DNA of 64,000 nucleotides from Gammaproteobacteria bacterium. Lineage in GTDB: Bacteria; Pseudomonadota; Gammaproteobacteria; Steroidobacterales; Woeseiaceae. The notes below the pieces were generated by a model. That model made no database searches, had not been told where the DNA came from, and saw only the letters and a program-made list of their open reading frames with translations. The DNA is taken from the NCBI GenBank assembly GCA_009937445.1, contig JAACFM010000006.1:1-64000 (forward strand). Direction: 5' to 3'. This document shows positions 51,539 through 62,161 of this stretch, piece by piece. The position numbers were made by a program, and so were the translations under genes. Each line of letters starts with the position of its first letter. Within the stretch, counting starts at the first letter, position 1.

Positions 51539-52566
51539 TGCCGATGTTGCAGCGAATTTACGCTATTTTTCAGGCACGTAATCGCGAATTTATACGCGAC
51601 AAGGGAACGCTCGCCTGGAACCTGATCTTGCCGGTCGCATTGATGTTTGGCCTCTCCTTCGCGTTTAGTAACGACCGCGACGCTTACACGGTCGGTGTGC
51701 TACAGGCAGCTACCGAGATCGAAACAGCTGCTCACCCGTTTCTACAAACCAGCTATATCAATTTTGTTGCATACGAGGACTTTGACCTCGCGATGCGAAA
51801 AGTCGCCAGACACCAACTCGACTTGCTCGTCGAGTTTGGCAGCGAACCGAAGTACTGGATTAACTCGGATTCACCCAAAGGCTATTTCGTCGAGATCGCA
51901 CTCTTACATGCCGGTTCTGATACCGAAGCGTCGATCGACAAACAGGAAATCACTGGCGACGCCGTTTCTTATGCCGATTGGCTGCTTCCCGGTATTCTCG
52001 GCATGAACATGATGTTCAGCTGCCTGTTTGGTGTTGGCTACGTTGTTGTGCGCTATCGAAAGAACGGCTTTTTAAAGCGACTGAGTGCAACGCCTCTAAC
52101 GTCATTGGAGTTTATTATCGCGCAGGTCGCATCGCGACTGGTTCTGACCCTGGTCATTACCTGCTTCATCTATATGGGCACGCACATTCTTCTCGGGACA
52201 CGCATGGACGGCAGCTACTTCACGCTGTTTTTGATCGCGGTGGTTGGCGCCATTTCTCTGGTTTCATTGGGTCTCGTTGTGTCGGCTCGAGTGACCAGTG
52301 AGGAACTGGCGGGGGGATTGTTGAACCTCATTAACTGGCCAATGATGATGCTGTCCGGAGTGTGGTTTTCACTGGAGGGCGCACCTGAAGCTGTCAGGAT
52401 GGCCGCCAATATATTTCCGCTCACGCATGTCCTCAACTCGGCACGCGCCGTTATGCTGGATGGTGCCTCCCTTGCGGATGTAACTCCCAGCCTCCTCGCC
52501 CTGACGGCGATAAGTATTGTTTTCTTCGCGATTGGCGCGAAGATTTTCCGCTGGAGCCAGGACTAG
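51538..52566 (+). CDS. ABC-2 type transporter permease
   Basis: ARNREFIRDKGTLAWNLILPVALM, six hydrophobic segments, WLLPGILGMNMMFS; overlaps ATPase stop. Confidence 0.88.
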   Translation: MPMLQRIYAIFQARNREFIRDKGTLAWNLILPVALMFGLSFAFSNDRDAYTVGVLQAATEIETAAHPFLQTSYINFVAYEDFDLAMRKVARHQLDLLVEFGSEPKYWINSDSPKGYFVEIALLHAGSDTEASIDKQEITGDAVSYADWLLPGILGMNMMFSCLFGVGYVVVRYRKNGFLKRLSATPLTSLEFIIAQVASRLVLTLVITCFIYMGTHILLGTRMDGSYFTLFLIAVVGAISLVSLGLVVSARVTSEELAGGLLNLINWPMMMLSGVWFSLEGAPEAVRMAANIFPLTHVLNSARAVMLDGASLADVTPSLLALTAISIVFFAIGAKIFRWSQD

Positions 52567-52569
52567 AAA

Positions 52570-53364
52570 ATGCCCCATATATTGATTGATATCGGTGCCA
52601 ACATTGCGCACGACAGTTTCGATGAAGACCGTACGGACATGATGCAACGCGCGTCGGACGCGGGTGTCGACAGGATTATAGTGACGGGCAGCAGCGATTC
52701 CAGCAATGTGCGGGCAGCTAAGCTGGCTGAACAATCGCCTGGCGTCCTCTATTCGACCGCCGGTGTCCATCCGCACCACGCATCCGATTACACGGACGAA
52801 AGCGATGCACTCATTCGCGCTTTGATACAAAAAGATCACGTTGTTGCTGTCGGCGAATGTGGCCTGGACTACTTTCGAAACTTCTCTCCTCGCGAAGCGC
52901 AGCTGAACGCCTTTCGGCGTCAGCTAGACATTGCAAAGGAGTCAGGTCTGCCGGTGTTTTTGCATCAGCGAGATGCTCATGACGATTTTGTCGAGTTACT
53001 CGAACCTGCTTTACCTGAGTTATCGCGTGCCGTAGCGCATTGTTTTACAGGCGAAGGTGAGTCGTTACGTGAGTACGTCGCAATGGGACTGTATATCGGT
53101 ATTACAGGCTGGATATGCGATGAGCGCAGAGGCAAGCACTTGCACGATATCGTCTCCATCATTCCGGACGACAGAATCATGATCGAGACAGACGCGCCGT
53201 ATCTGCTTCCGAGAACCATCCGGCCCAGACCCAAGAGCCGCCGGAACGAGCCGATGTACCTGCCTGAGGTGGTTCGAGTGCTCGCCGAAGCTCGCGCACA
53301 GACCGAAGAGCATATCGCAAGGATCACAACCGCGAATGCGGAACGGTTCTTCGGCCTGGACTAA
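52570..53364 (+). CDS. tatD: TatD-family hydrolase
   Basis: [54 protein letters not shown]. Confidence 0.92.
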   Translation: MPHILIDIGANIAHDSFDEDRTDMMQRASDAGVDRIIVTGSSDSSNVRAAKLAEQSPGVLYSTAGVHPHHASDYTDESDALIRALIQKDHVVAVGECGLDYFRNFSPREAQLNAFRRQLDIAKESGLPVFLHQRDAHDDFVELLEPALPELSRAVAHCFTGEGESLREYVAMGLYIGITGWICDERRGKHLHDIVSIIPDDRIMIETDAPYLLPRTIRPRPKSRRNEPMYLPEVVRVLAEARAQTEEHIARITTANAERFFGLD

Positions 53365-53873
53365 CTGGGCTGCATCAGAACCGAGCGATATCGCTCCAGA
53401 TCGGCCGCCGAGACACAACAGAATACAACCTCTCCAATGATCGAGGTTCCTTCTACCGCCTCGGCAATCGTCGACACGGCTATCTGGGCTGCCTCTTGCA
53501 TCGGATAACCGCAAACGCCGGTACTGATGGCCGGAAATGCGATTGACGAAATATTATTCGCCTCAGCCACAGCAATGCACTCCCGGTAACACGAACGCAA
53601 TAATTCTGCCTCACCATTCTGGCCTCCGCGCCAGACCGGACCAACGGTATGAATGATGTAGAGTGCCGGAAGATCAAATGCAGACGTCAGTTTGGCCTGC
53701 CCGGTCTTGCAGCCGCCCAGCCGCCTGCACTCGTCGTGCAAAGCCGGTCCGGCAGCCCGGTGAATCGCTCCATCCACGCCGCCGCCGCCAAGTAAGGATT
53801 CGTTGGCAGCGTTGACGATGGCGTCAACGCGTAATGACGTGATGTCGGCCCGGATGGCTCGCGAGGTCGGCAT
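53361..53873 (-). CDS. Macro-domain protein (O-acetyl-ADP-ribose deacetylase-like)
   Basis: [41 protein letters not shown]. Confidence 0.92.
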   Translation of the reverse strand: MPTSRAIRADITSLRVDAIVNAANESLLGGGGVDGAIHRAAGPALHDECRRLGGCKTGQAKLTSAFDLPALYIIHTVGPVWRGGQNGEAELLRSCYRECIAVAEANNISSIAFPAISTGVCGYPMQEAAQIAVSTIAEAVEGTSIIGEVVFCCVSAADLERYRSVLMQPS

Positions 53874-53879
53874 GAGCGA

Positions 53880-54461
53880 CTACGGCGACTGCGTGCTCAG
53901 CGCTTCCTTGCGAATGAGCTCCCAGTGCGGCTTGAACGCCTCAATCTTGAACTTGGCTGCTTTCTTGTCGGGCTCTCCAAACTCGCTGACAAGTTGAGCG
54001 AGGGTGGAAACAAGCCCGGGTGTGCCTTTTGCAAACTCTGCACCGTCCAGGAAGAGAATACGTCCTGCGACCGGTACTTCCCGGACAATTTGCCGAACAG
54101 CAGCGATACGGTCGTACAACGCTGGCTGCGGATTGGAAAACGTATAACGACGCTGCTTGTTAATAACTGTCCAGTCCTGCAGTTTATCGCCGCCGAAAAC
54201 AGTACCTTGCACATCCTTGAGCTCGAGGATCAATAAGCCCTGGGATGTCAGAAGCAGGTAGTCGACAAGAATCTCACCCTCATCGGCCTTCGGAATGACG
54301 AGGCCATCGATGCGATCGAAACTGATATCCGCGACCGCGCGCTCGAAATCGCCGTCACGCCCGCGAACAAGACGAACCACTATCCAGACAATCGCCAGCA
54401 AGATGACTGCAGCTATCGACAGCAGCCACGGATTATTACTGATTTGGAGGATGTCGCCCAT
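53880..54461 (-). CDS. NERD (nuclease-related) domain protein
   Basis: N-terminal transmembrane segment; ILVDYLLLTSQGLLILELKDVQGTVFGGDKLQDW. Confidence 0.82.
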   Translation of the reverse strand: MGDILQISNNPWLLSIAAVILLAIVWIVVRLVRGRDGDFERAVADISFDRIDGLVIPKADEGEILVDYLLLTSQGLLILELKDVQGTVFGGDKLQDWTVINKQRRYTFSNPQPALYDRIAAVRQIVREVPVAGRILFLDGAEFAKGTPGLVSTLAQLVSEFGEPDKKAAKFKIEAFKPHWELIRKEALSTQSP

Positions 54462-54470
54462 ATGCGGCGA

Positions 54471-55775
54471 TTATCCTACGCGCTGCAGGGCGGCGGCAAG
54501 CGCTGGAAGGTCCGGATCGATGGATACGGCTTGCGCGGGCCGGGAAAGAATTTCTTCCAGTTCGGGTGGCAAAGGCACCGGCTGGCCTATCAGGGGCTCA
54601 ACAATCGTTTCAAACTTCGCCGGATGTGCTGTCGCGACGAGAATCCAGTCGTTTTGTGTCGCGAGACCCGGGTCCAGGTGACGCCACGCGTGAGTTGCTG
54701 TTGCGGTGTGAGGACAGGTCGCGAATCCGAACTCTTCGAAGTCCTGGCGGATCGCCACTTTGATCTCTTCGTCGCCTACAGACGTCACACCCAATTGATC
54801 TCTCAGAATGTCCGCCTCGCCAATAAGGCTGCGCAGACGCTCCATATTACTCGGGTCACCGACATCCATTGCCGATGCCAGCGTTTGCAGGCTGGCCCGC
54901 GGCAACCATTGCAGGGTTTCGAAATAGTCGGCAATAGTCTTGTTCGCATTCGTGACGAGAATAATGGGGCCGATGGGTAATCCCATCTCGCGCGCCATAA
55001 CACAAGCGAACGCATTGCCGAGGTTTCCGGTTGGAATGATAAAACCCGGCTTGTTGCCTGTGCGCCTGAAGTGGCGCAGGCTCGCGTCAGCGTAATACGT
55101 ACTTTGTGGTAGCAAACGGCCAATATTGATGCTGTTCGCAGAGCTGAATCGATGTGTGCTGGACAGCTGGGAATCTGCCATCGCGGATTTCACCAGTGCC
55201 TGACAGTCATCGAACGCGCCGTTCACTTTCAGTGAAATGACATTCTCGCTCCAGCAGCACAGCTGATGTTCCTGCCGGTCTGACACACGGCCATCCGGAA
55301 ACAAAACAGCAACCCGCATGCCGGGTCGTTGGTCGAACGCCGCGGCGACTGCGCCCCCGGTATCGCCGGACGTGGCGACCAGAATGGTTAACGGTGCATC
55401 AACATTACCTTCGAGACGCGATAAACACGCGGCCAGGAATCCGGCACCGACATCTTTGAACGCAGCGGTCGGACCGTGGTAGAGCTCGAGCAATGATGCG
55501 CTCTTGTCGCCGGTCGACAGTTCGGTCATGGGAATCGGGAAGCTAAACGTCTCGGCCAGTATGTCACCGACATCGCTCTCGAGTTCAGAGCCAACGAAAA
55601 ATGGCTGCAATAGAACGCGCGCGACTTGGGGAATGGATTCAGCGGAGTCGAAATCTGCGATCGAAAACTCTGGCAGTCGCTCCGGAAGAAACAGGCCACC
55701 GTCACTGGCAATACCGCGACGCAGTGCCTCGTCAAGACTGACAGGGCCGGCTCCACGCGTACTGAAATACTTCAT
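54471..55775 (-). CDS. thrC: Threonine synthase
   Basis: MKYFSTRGAGPVSLDEALRRGIASDGGLFLPE, LELYHGPTAAFKDVGA, TGNLGNAFAC. Confidence 0.95.
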   Translation of the reverse strand: MKYFSTRGAGPVSLDEALRRGIASDGGLFLPERLPEFSIADFDSAESIPQVARVLLQPFFVGSELESDVGDILAETFSFPIPMTELSTGDKSASLLELYHGPTAAFKDVGAGFLAACLSRLEGNVDAPLTILVATSGDTGGAVAAAFDQRPGMRVAVLFPDGRVSDRQEHQLCCWSENVISLKVNGAFDDCQALVKSAMADSQLSSTHRFSSANSINIGRLLPQSTYYADASLRHFRRTGNKPGFIIPTGNLGNAFACVMAREMGLPIGPIILVTNANKTIADYFETLQWLPRASLQTLASAMDVGDPSNMERLRSLIGEADILRDQLGVTSVGDEEIKVAIRQDFEEFGFATCPHTATATHAWRHLDPGLATQNDWILVATAHPAKFETIVEPLIGQPVPLPPELEEILSRPAQAVSIDPDLPALAAALQRVG

Positions 55776-56719
55776 GCCTCGCCCACGATATAGGCGCCGG
55801 GTGCTTGCATCGAACTCACCCAGGACTGACAACTGATGCCCTGTGCACGGCAGGCCTGTTCCATCGCACTCGCAGCGTTACGCGCATCGTTGTCTCTGCA
55901 CAATGCGAAAATGCTTGGACCGCTACCGGACAGTGTGCAACCGAGGGCACCCGCTTTATAAGCTGCGGCAACCACATCATCGAAGCAGGACACGTTTCCC
56001 TTTCGATGCGGCTCAATGACAACATCGCGCAGCGTCTTGCCGATTAGCTCTATGTCGCCCGACCCGCAAGCGTGAATAAAACCAGCCAACAGGCCTTGCT
56101 GATCCAACCAGAGTTTCATCGAAATCGACTTGGGCAGCACGCGCCGCGCCTGTGCCGTGTTGACCTGCAAATCCGGATGCAACAGGACAGCGCTAACGCC
56201 TTCTGGCGTGGGCAATCGAATGATCTTTGGCAGTAAAATTTCAGGACTCAGGATCAGCCCACCCAACAAGCTGGGTGCCACATTGTCAGTGTGCATGGCA
56301 CCGCTGGCGAACTTCTCACCTTCCAGTGCATACGGTAGAAGCGCTTCAACATCGAGTGGTGACTCGAGCAGCGCGTTCGCGGCAACGGCCGCCGCAACGG
56401 CGGACGCCGCGGAACTGCCCATACCGGATTGCAGGGGCACCCCTTTGTGCACCTTCAACTCGACGCTTCCAGCACCACCGTGCGCATCCCACAATGCCTG
56501 CGCTGCGATAGACGCTGTATTCTCTTCGGCATTGGTCGACAGGTAAGGATGACTTTCGCCATCCAGTCCCCGCACCTCAGCGACCGTTACGCGATCGTTG
56601 TCTGTTCTGCGAGCGATAACCCGATCACCAGCACCTGCAAGCGCCAGCCCCAACATGTCAAAACCAACACCCACATTACCTATGGATGCGGGTGCAAATG
56701 CGGTGACAAAATCAGACAT
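55772..56719 (-). CDS. thrB: Homoserine kinase
   Basis: FAPASIGNVGVGFDMLGLAL, GVPLQSGMGSSAASAVAAAVAAN; ATG likely 56719. Confidence 0.95.
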   Translation of the reverse strand: MSDFVTAFAPASIGNVGVGFDMLGLALAGAGDRVIARRTDNDRVTVAEVRGLDGESHPYLSTNAEENTASIAAQALWDAHGGAGSVELKVHKGVPLQSGMGSSAASAVAAAVAANALLESPLDVEALLPYALEGEKFASGAMHTDNVAPSLLGGLILSPEILLPKIIRLPTPEGVSAVLLHPDLQVNTAQARRVLPKSISMKLWLDQQGLLAGFIHACGSGDIELIGKTLRDVVIEPHRKGNVSCFDDVVAAAYKAGALGCTLSGSGPSIFALCRDNDARNAASAMEQACRAQGISCQSWVSSMQAPGAYIVGEA

Positions 56720-59198
56720 AACCTTCACCCGTATTCAAGAAATTGGCCAGCCGCAGAAGATCGGCAAACACACCGGCTGCAGTCACTTCCGGTCCTGCTC
56801 CCGGCCCCTGAATTACCAGCGGGTTGGCCGAGTATCTCTCCGTCTCAAACTGCACAATATTATCCGTCAAATTGATATTGCAAAATGGGTGCGACTTATC
56901 AACCCCTTCCAGTCCAACCGAGGCCGTGCCAGCAGCGTCGAGATTGGCAACATAACGGAGTTGCTTACCCTCGGCTGCGGCTTTTTGATACAGCGCTTCC
57001 ATATCATCGTCGTAATCCGGAAGCCTGGCGAGAAACTCCTCGACCGAACAATCACGCAGAGCCTCGGGCACGAGATTTCTGACCGGAAAATCACCAATTT
57101 CGATTTCCTGTCCCAACTCACGTGCCAGGATGGTCAGCTTGCGAGCCACATCCATTCCCGACAGGTCATCGCGTGGATCCGGTTCGGTGTAGCCGCTCTC
57201 TTTTGCGACGCGGACGATTTCCGAAAAGGGTGTCGATCCATCGTAAACATTAAACAGATAGGCGAGCGTGCCGGAGAATATTCCACTGATCGACCGGACC
57301 TCGTCGCCCGTGTGGATGAGATCGCACAGTGTCGTAATCACCGGTAAGGCTGCACCGACAGTCGTTTCATAGAAATAGTGGGAGCTGCCTTTGTCTGCCG
57401 CATCCTGCAACGCCCGATAGTCATCGTAGTCGCCACTGAACGCTTTCTTGTTCGGCGTGATGACGTGGATCCCGCGCGCCAGCCATGCGGCGTACTGCGA
57501 CGAAATCTCGGCGCTGGCCGTGCAATCAATAATGACGGCATGCGGCAAATGATCGGGGTTTAGATGCTGCTCGAATGCGTCAAGATTCGCGTCCACTGCT
57601 GCGGACTCGAAATCCTCTTCCCAGTTGGAAAGATCGATGCGCCGGTCGCCGAGCAGCATCTTGCGGGACCGGGATATTGCCCTGACACGCAGATCAATAT
57701 TGAAATTCTGTTTGAGTTTTTCGCTTTGCTTTTCGATTTGACGCAACAACGCCGCACCCACTGTCCCCGGTCCGATCAAGCCAATCGATAGCGTTTTAGC
57801 GGACAGATAAAAGCCGGAATGTGCCGCCCGGAGTGCTTTTACGGCTTCGTCTGAATCTACGACAACCGAAATATTTCGCTCAGACGAACCCTGCGCGATC
57901 GCACGAATATTGATACCTGCGCGGCCCAACGTACCGAAAAAACGCGCTGCGATTCCAGGCGTACCGGCCATGCCATCACCGACAACGGCGACGATGCTTT
58001 GCCCTGGCGTAAGATCGACGCTGTGAATTTGGCCACTCTCAAGTTCGTCTGCGAACGCTTCGGTAATGACCTTGCGCGCGCGTTCAGCGACGTCCTCTGG
58101 CACTGCAATACAAATTGAGTGCTCCGAACTGGCCTGCGAAATGAGCGTAACGGAAACACCGGCATCCTTCAGGGATGCAAACAGGCGATCGGCCGTACCC
58201 GGAACGCCGATCATGCCAGCACCCTCAAGGTTGACCAGTGCCATGCCGCCAATCGCTGTAATGCCCTTGATATTATTCGCCGGCGTCGACGAGGCCACGA
58301 TTCGACTACCGGGGTGGGCTGCATTGCGGCTGTTGCGGATGGTGACGGGAATGTCGTTGTCGACCGCCGGACCCAGGGTTTGCGGGTGAATGACCTTGGC
58401 GCCGAAATACGCCAGTTCCATGGCCTCGTTATAGGTCAGACGATCGATAACCTGGGCTTCAGGAACGCGATTCGGATCAGCGCTCATCACACCGTCCACG
58501 TCGGTCCAGATGCTGAGTTCGCTCGCTTTGGTCAGCGCCGCAAATATCGCCGCCGAATGGTCGCTGCCATTGCGACCAAGAGTGGTCTGCAGGCCGGCCT
58601 CATCCGCAGCGATAAACCCTGTGATCACCACGATGCCTTCAAAATCGTCAGGTAAGGTCTGGTCCATTTTCGCTTGCGACTCTTCCCACAATACGGTTGG
58701 ACCCAGCTCTGCTTCTCGAATCGTTACGACGTTTCGTGCATCTATCCATGTGCCAGCACGTCCGGGCGCTTCCTGGCCCAGGAACGCCGCAAGCAGCCTG
58801 GCCGACCACAGTTCACCGTAGCCAGCGACGATATCGCGACTGCGCTGGGGGGCGGATTTGACCAGCGCAATGGCCTTCAGAATATTGACAACATCATCGG
58901 CATCTTTGCTCCAGGCATCGAGCGTTTCGACTAGTGCCTGACCCTGCAACAGCGTGTTGGCGGCCCCGGAATAGCGCTCACCAATGGCGTGCAAATCTGC
59001 CTCAAAACGAGAGTCATTTCTTTCGGCCAGAATAGCGAGCTCTAACAGCGCGTCGGTCATGCCGCCCATAGCCGATACGACCACGCCCATCCGGACTTCG
59101 TCGGTCTGCAAAATGATGTCAGCTACTCGACGAAAACAGCCCGCATCGGCAAGACTGCTGCCGCCAAATTTATGGATATTCCAGCGTTTATCTACCAC
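56712..59198 (-). CDS. thrA: Bifunctional aspartokinase / homoserine dehydrogenase I
   Basis: IHKFGGSSLADAGCFRRVADII (aspartokinase), GLIGPGTVGAALLRQI and homoserine dehydrogenase region GIFSGTLAYLFNVYDG. Confidence 0.96.
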   Translation of the reverse strand: MVDKRWNIHKFGGSSLADAGCFRRVADIILQTDEVRMGVVVSAMGGMTDALLELAILAERNDSRFEADLHAIGERYSGAANTLLQGQALVETLDAWSKDADDVVNILKAIALVKSAPQRSRDIVAGYGELWSARLLAAFLGQEAPGRAGTWIDARNVVTIREAELGPTVLWEESQAKMDQTLPDDFEGIVVITGFIAADEAGLQTTLGRNGSDHSAAIFAALTKASELSIWTDVDGVMSADPNRVPEAQVIDRLTYNEAMELAYFGAKVIHPQTLGPAVDNDIPVTIRNSRNAAHPGSRIVASSTPANNIKGITAIGGMALVNLEGAGMIGVPGTADRLFASLKDAGVSVTLISQASSEHSICIAVPEDVAERARKVITEAFADELESGQIHSVDLTPGQSIVAVVGDGMAGTPGIAARFFGTLGRAGINIRAIAQGSSERNISVVVDSDEAVKALRAAHSGFYLSAKTLSIGLIGPGTVGAALLRQIEKQSEKLKQNFNIDLRVRAISRSRKMLLGDRRIDLSNWEEDFESAAVDANLDAFEQHLNPDHLPHAVIIDCTASAEISSQYAAWLARGIHVITPNKKAFSGDYDDYRALQDAADKGSSHYFYETTVGAALPVITTLCDLIHTGDEVRSISGIFSGTLAYLFNVYDGSTPFSEIVRVAKESGYTEPDPRDDLSGMDVARKLTILARELGQEIEIGDFPVRNLVPEALRDCSVEEFLARLPDYDDDMEALYQKAAAEGKQLRYVANLDAAGTASVGLEGVDKSHPFCNINLTDNIVQFETERYSANPLVIQGPGAGPEVTAAGVFADLLRLANFLNTGEGYV

Positions 59199-59294
59199 TT
59201 GTCGCTAAGCCCTGTGCGCAAAACGGTGAATGATAGCGGCACTTGCGGACGCCGTCGCCTGTTTTATGAGAAACCATATTCTGGAAAGGGAAAG

Positions 59295-59369
59295 TGGTGG
59301 GGCGTGTAGGGATCGAACCTACGACCGGTCGGTTAAAAGCCGAATGCTCTACCTCTGAGCTAACGCCCC
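59295..59369 (-). tRNA. tRNA-Lys (TTT)
   Basis: Reverse complement GGGGCGTTAGCTCAGAGGTAGAGCATTCGGCTTTTAACCGA...GGTTCGATCCCTACACGCCCCACCA. Confidence 0.95.
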
Positions 59370-59471
59370 ATCTGGGTGCCAGGTGGCTGGGATGCCACCA
59401 GAATGCCGGCGGCATGATACCCCAAAACAGCCAAATAACAAGCGCCTTTTGGCGCCTCGAAGAAATCGGAC

Positions 59472-60248
59472 CTAGACGCCCTCTTCCTCCATTCTCTGTA
59501 ATCGCTGCCCCGCCAGCCTGGCGGCCGTGGTTTCCGGATAATCTGTCTGCACGCGAGTGAGAGAACCACGAGCGTCATCCCAACGTTTCAACTCGTAATT
59601 GCAGTAGCCCACCTTCAAGAGCGCATCAGGTACTTTTCGCGAATCCGGAAAGGTCGCAATAACGACCTCGAACTCGCCGAGCGCCTGATCATACTGCTGC
59701 GTGACGTAATGCGACTCAGCGAGCCAGTATTGCGCGTTGTCAGCCAGCTCGCTGTCCGGGAAGGTGACCAGAAACTGTTGAAATGCCAACGCTGCTGGCT
59801 CGTAGCGTTGCTCTTTAAGCAGTTCGAAGGCGGCCTGATAATTGTCGCGGTCCGAGCCGCCAGGCATCGGCAACTGACCGGGGGTCAATGTGCCGCCATC
59901 CATGACGCTAACCGAGTTGCCGGCACGAACCGAGGCTTCCAGCTCCTGCATGCGTGTATCGAGGTCCACGTACAACTGTCGTTGCCGCTCCGCAGTGCTT
60001 TCCGAACTGTGCTCCAGTTCTTCGACCCTTCCTTGAATCTCATCGCCGCGTCGTTCCACGGAATTCACCTGCTGAGTCAGGTTAACGAGACTCTGGTTCT
60101 GCACCACGCGCTCGATATTCTGCAGCCGGCGTTCAAGCTCGGTCAGTTTGATCAGGACCGGATCTTCGGACGGCGGCGTCATCGCGCAGCCGCCGAAAAA
60201 CAGGGACGGTATCACCAGTAACAGTGGTTTCTTGGTCGTTAATTTCAT
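59472..60248 (-). CDS. cpoB: Tol-Pal system coordinator CpoB (YbgF)
   Basis: Coiled-coil N-terminus and TPR C-terminus (YQAAFELLKEQRYEPAALAFQQFLVTFPDSELADNAQYWLAESHY); follows pal. Confidence 0.93.
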   Translation of the reverse strand: MKLTTKKPLLLVIPSLFFGGCAMTPPSEDPVLIKLTELERRLQNIERVVQNQSLVNLTQQVNSVERRGDEIQGRVEELEHSSESTAERQRQLYVDLDTRMQELEASVRAGNSVSVMDGGTLTPGQLPMPGGSDRDNYQAAFELLKEQRYEPAALAFQQFLVTFPDSELADNAQYWLAESHYVTQQYDQALGEFEVVIATFPDSRKVPDALLKVGYCNYELKRWDDARGSLTRVQTDYPETTAARLAGQRLQRMEEEGV

Positions 60249-60255
60249 CAGTCAA

Positions 60256-60771
60256 TCAATTCGTGTACTTGATCTCAACGCGGCGGTTCTGAGCGTAATC
60301 GCTCTCTGAACTGCCCATTGATTCCGGACGTTCTTCACCGAAACTGACTGTTTGAATCTGCGAGGCGCTCACACCCTGAATCATCAGGATCTGACGTACC
60401 GCCTGTGCCCGGCGCTCGCCAAGACCGATATTGTACTCACGTGATCCACGCTCATCGGCGTGACCTTCAAGGCGCACTCTCGCGTAGGAGTTCTCATTCA
60501 GGGAGATGGCGTGAGCCGCAACCAGGTCCTGGTCCTGAGCACGAACTTCCGAAGAATCGAACTCGAAATAAATGACCGTTCCCAGCGTTTCCTCGACGTC
60601 GTCGAAGAACTCTCCTCCACCAAATTCCTCACCCGCCGCGCGGGACGTATTGGCACTGTCGTCGCCACCGTAAGTGGTATCAACCGGGTCAGGATCCGGT
60701 ACAGGAGTGGCCCCACAGCCGGCCAGTAAGGCGCCCAGAATAGCAACCGCGAAAAGTTTGTAGTAAGACAT
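60256..60771 (-). CDS. pal: Peptidoglycan-associated lipoprotein
   Basis: Lipobox LLAGCG; IYFEFDSSEVRAQD, LEGHADERGSREYNIGLGERRAQAVRQIL. Confidence 0.96.
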   Translation of the reverse strand: MSYYKLFAVAILGALLAGCGATPVPDPDPVDTTYGGDDSANTSRAAGEEFGGGEFFDDVEETLGTVIYFEFDSSEVRAQDQDLVAAHAISLNENSYARVRLEGHADERGSREYNIGLGERRAQAVRQILMIQGVSASQIQTVSFGEERPESMGSSESDYAQNRRVEIKYTN

Positions 60772-60841
60772 TAGTAAGCCCTTGCAAAGTCTAAAGTGTT
60801 AAAAATCAATAATTAACGATGATCAGTTAAAGTATAATATC

Positions 60842-62152
60842 TCATTGGAACCGCGGGAACGGTGACCAAACCGGCTCACGTACATCTCCCTGTCCCGATG
60901 CCATCTTCTGCCGTATCAGCCCATCAGCTGAGACCGTTTCCAGCACCCCGTCACCACCTTGTCGCGTCGCGTAAATCAGGCTATCGCTGTTTGGCGCGAA
61001 GCTTGGTGACTCATCTTGACGCCCCGTCGACAACACCAGCAAGTCTTTACGCTCCAAATTCATCACCGCGATGCGGTAATTGCCGCGATCGTTGTGCACC
61101 ATTGCCAGTCGAGTGCCGTCCGGAGACAAACGCGGTCGTGCATTATAACTCCCTTCAAAGGTAATGCGCTCGGGAGTTCCGCCATTTGCTGATATTCGAT
61201 ACACCTGCGGGCCACCGGCACGGTCCGATGTGAAATAGATATATCGGCCGTCTGGCGACCAGGTGCCTTCCGTATCAATCGCGCGATGCGTCGTCAGACG
61301 CTTGGTCTGGCGCGATGTAATGTCCAGGATATGGATATCCGGATTACCGTCTACGCCACCCAGTGTGATGACCAGCTTCCGCCCGTCTGGCGAAAATGAC
61401 GGTGCGCCGTTGATACCGGGCTTGTTGGAGACCTGGAATCGATTACCGGAGCGCAGCGTTTGTATGAAAATGGACGATTTCGAACCTTCAAAAGACACGT
61501 AAGCCAGTTGCCGACTATCAGGAGACCAGGCCGGTGACATGATCGGGTCCTTGCTCTCCATGATCTTGTGGTCGTTTTCGCCGTCCTGATCCGAGACGAT
61601 CAGTGAGTACAAGCGCCCATCACTTTGTTGCTCGGCCGTCACATAGGCGACCTTGGTGCCGAACACGCCTTTGATGCCGGTCAGTTTTTCGTAAATCATG
61701 TCGGCAGCACGATGAGCCGAGCTGCGCATCGTTCCTCGAGTGGCCGGCATGCGAAAGCCGATTAGCTGGCGGCGCCTGAAAGTATCAAAGAGCTGGAATT
61801 GCAGCGTATAGGCGTCGTCACCTGTTTGGATGATTTTGCCAACCACGACCGCCTCCACACCAAGAACAGTCCAGTCGTCAAAATCAACGTCCGCACCGTC
61901 TGTTGGTTTTTGCAGCATGTCATTTTCGTCAGTCGGCGCGAAACGGCCGCTGCGTCGAAGATCGGCTTTTATTACCGACGCTACATCGAGCTGCTTCGCC
62001 GGCGAACTGCCCTCCCAGCCGAATGGCACAATGGCCACTGGCGTGGGTTGTGCGATGCCCTGCACGTCGATATGCAGTTTCTGAGCCGCGGCATTACTGG
62101 CAGCGAATACAATTACAACGATCGCGAATGAAATTTTCTTAAACACGTTCAC
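60842..62152 (-). CDS. tolB: Tol-Pal system protein TolB
   Basis: Beta-propeller repeats SPAWSPDSRQLAYVSFEGSKSSIF, APSFSPDGRKLVITLGGVDGNPDIHILDI. Confidence 0.96.
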   Translation of the reverse strand: MNVFKKISFAIVVIVFAASNAAAQKLHIDVQGIAQPTPVAIVPFGWEGSSPAKQLDVASVIKADLRRSGRFAPTDENDMLQKPTDGADVDFDDWTVLGVEAVVVGKIIQTGDDAYTLQFQLFDTFRRRQLIGFRMPATRGTMRSSAHRAADMIYEKLTGIKGVFGTKVAYVTAEQQSDGRLYSLIVSDQDGENDHKIMESKDPIMSPAWSPDSRQLAYVSFEGSKSSIFIQTLRSGNRFQVSNKPGINGAPSFSPDGRKLVITLGGVDGNPDIHILDITSRQTKRLTTHRAIDTEGTWSPDGRYIYFTSDRAGGPQVYRISANGGTPERITFEGSYNARPRLSPDGTRLAMVHNDRGNYRIAVMNLERKDLLVLSTGRQDESPSFAPNSDSLIYATRQGGDGVLETVSADGLIRQKMASGQGDVREPVWSPFPRFQ

Positions 62153-62161
62153 CTCGGTAGG

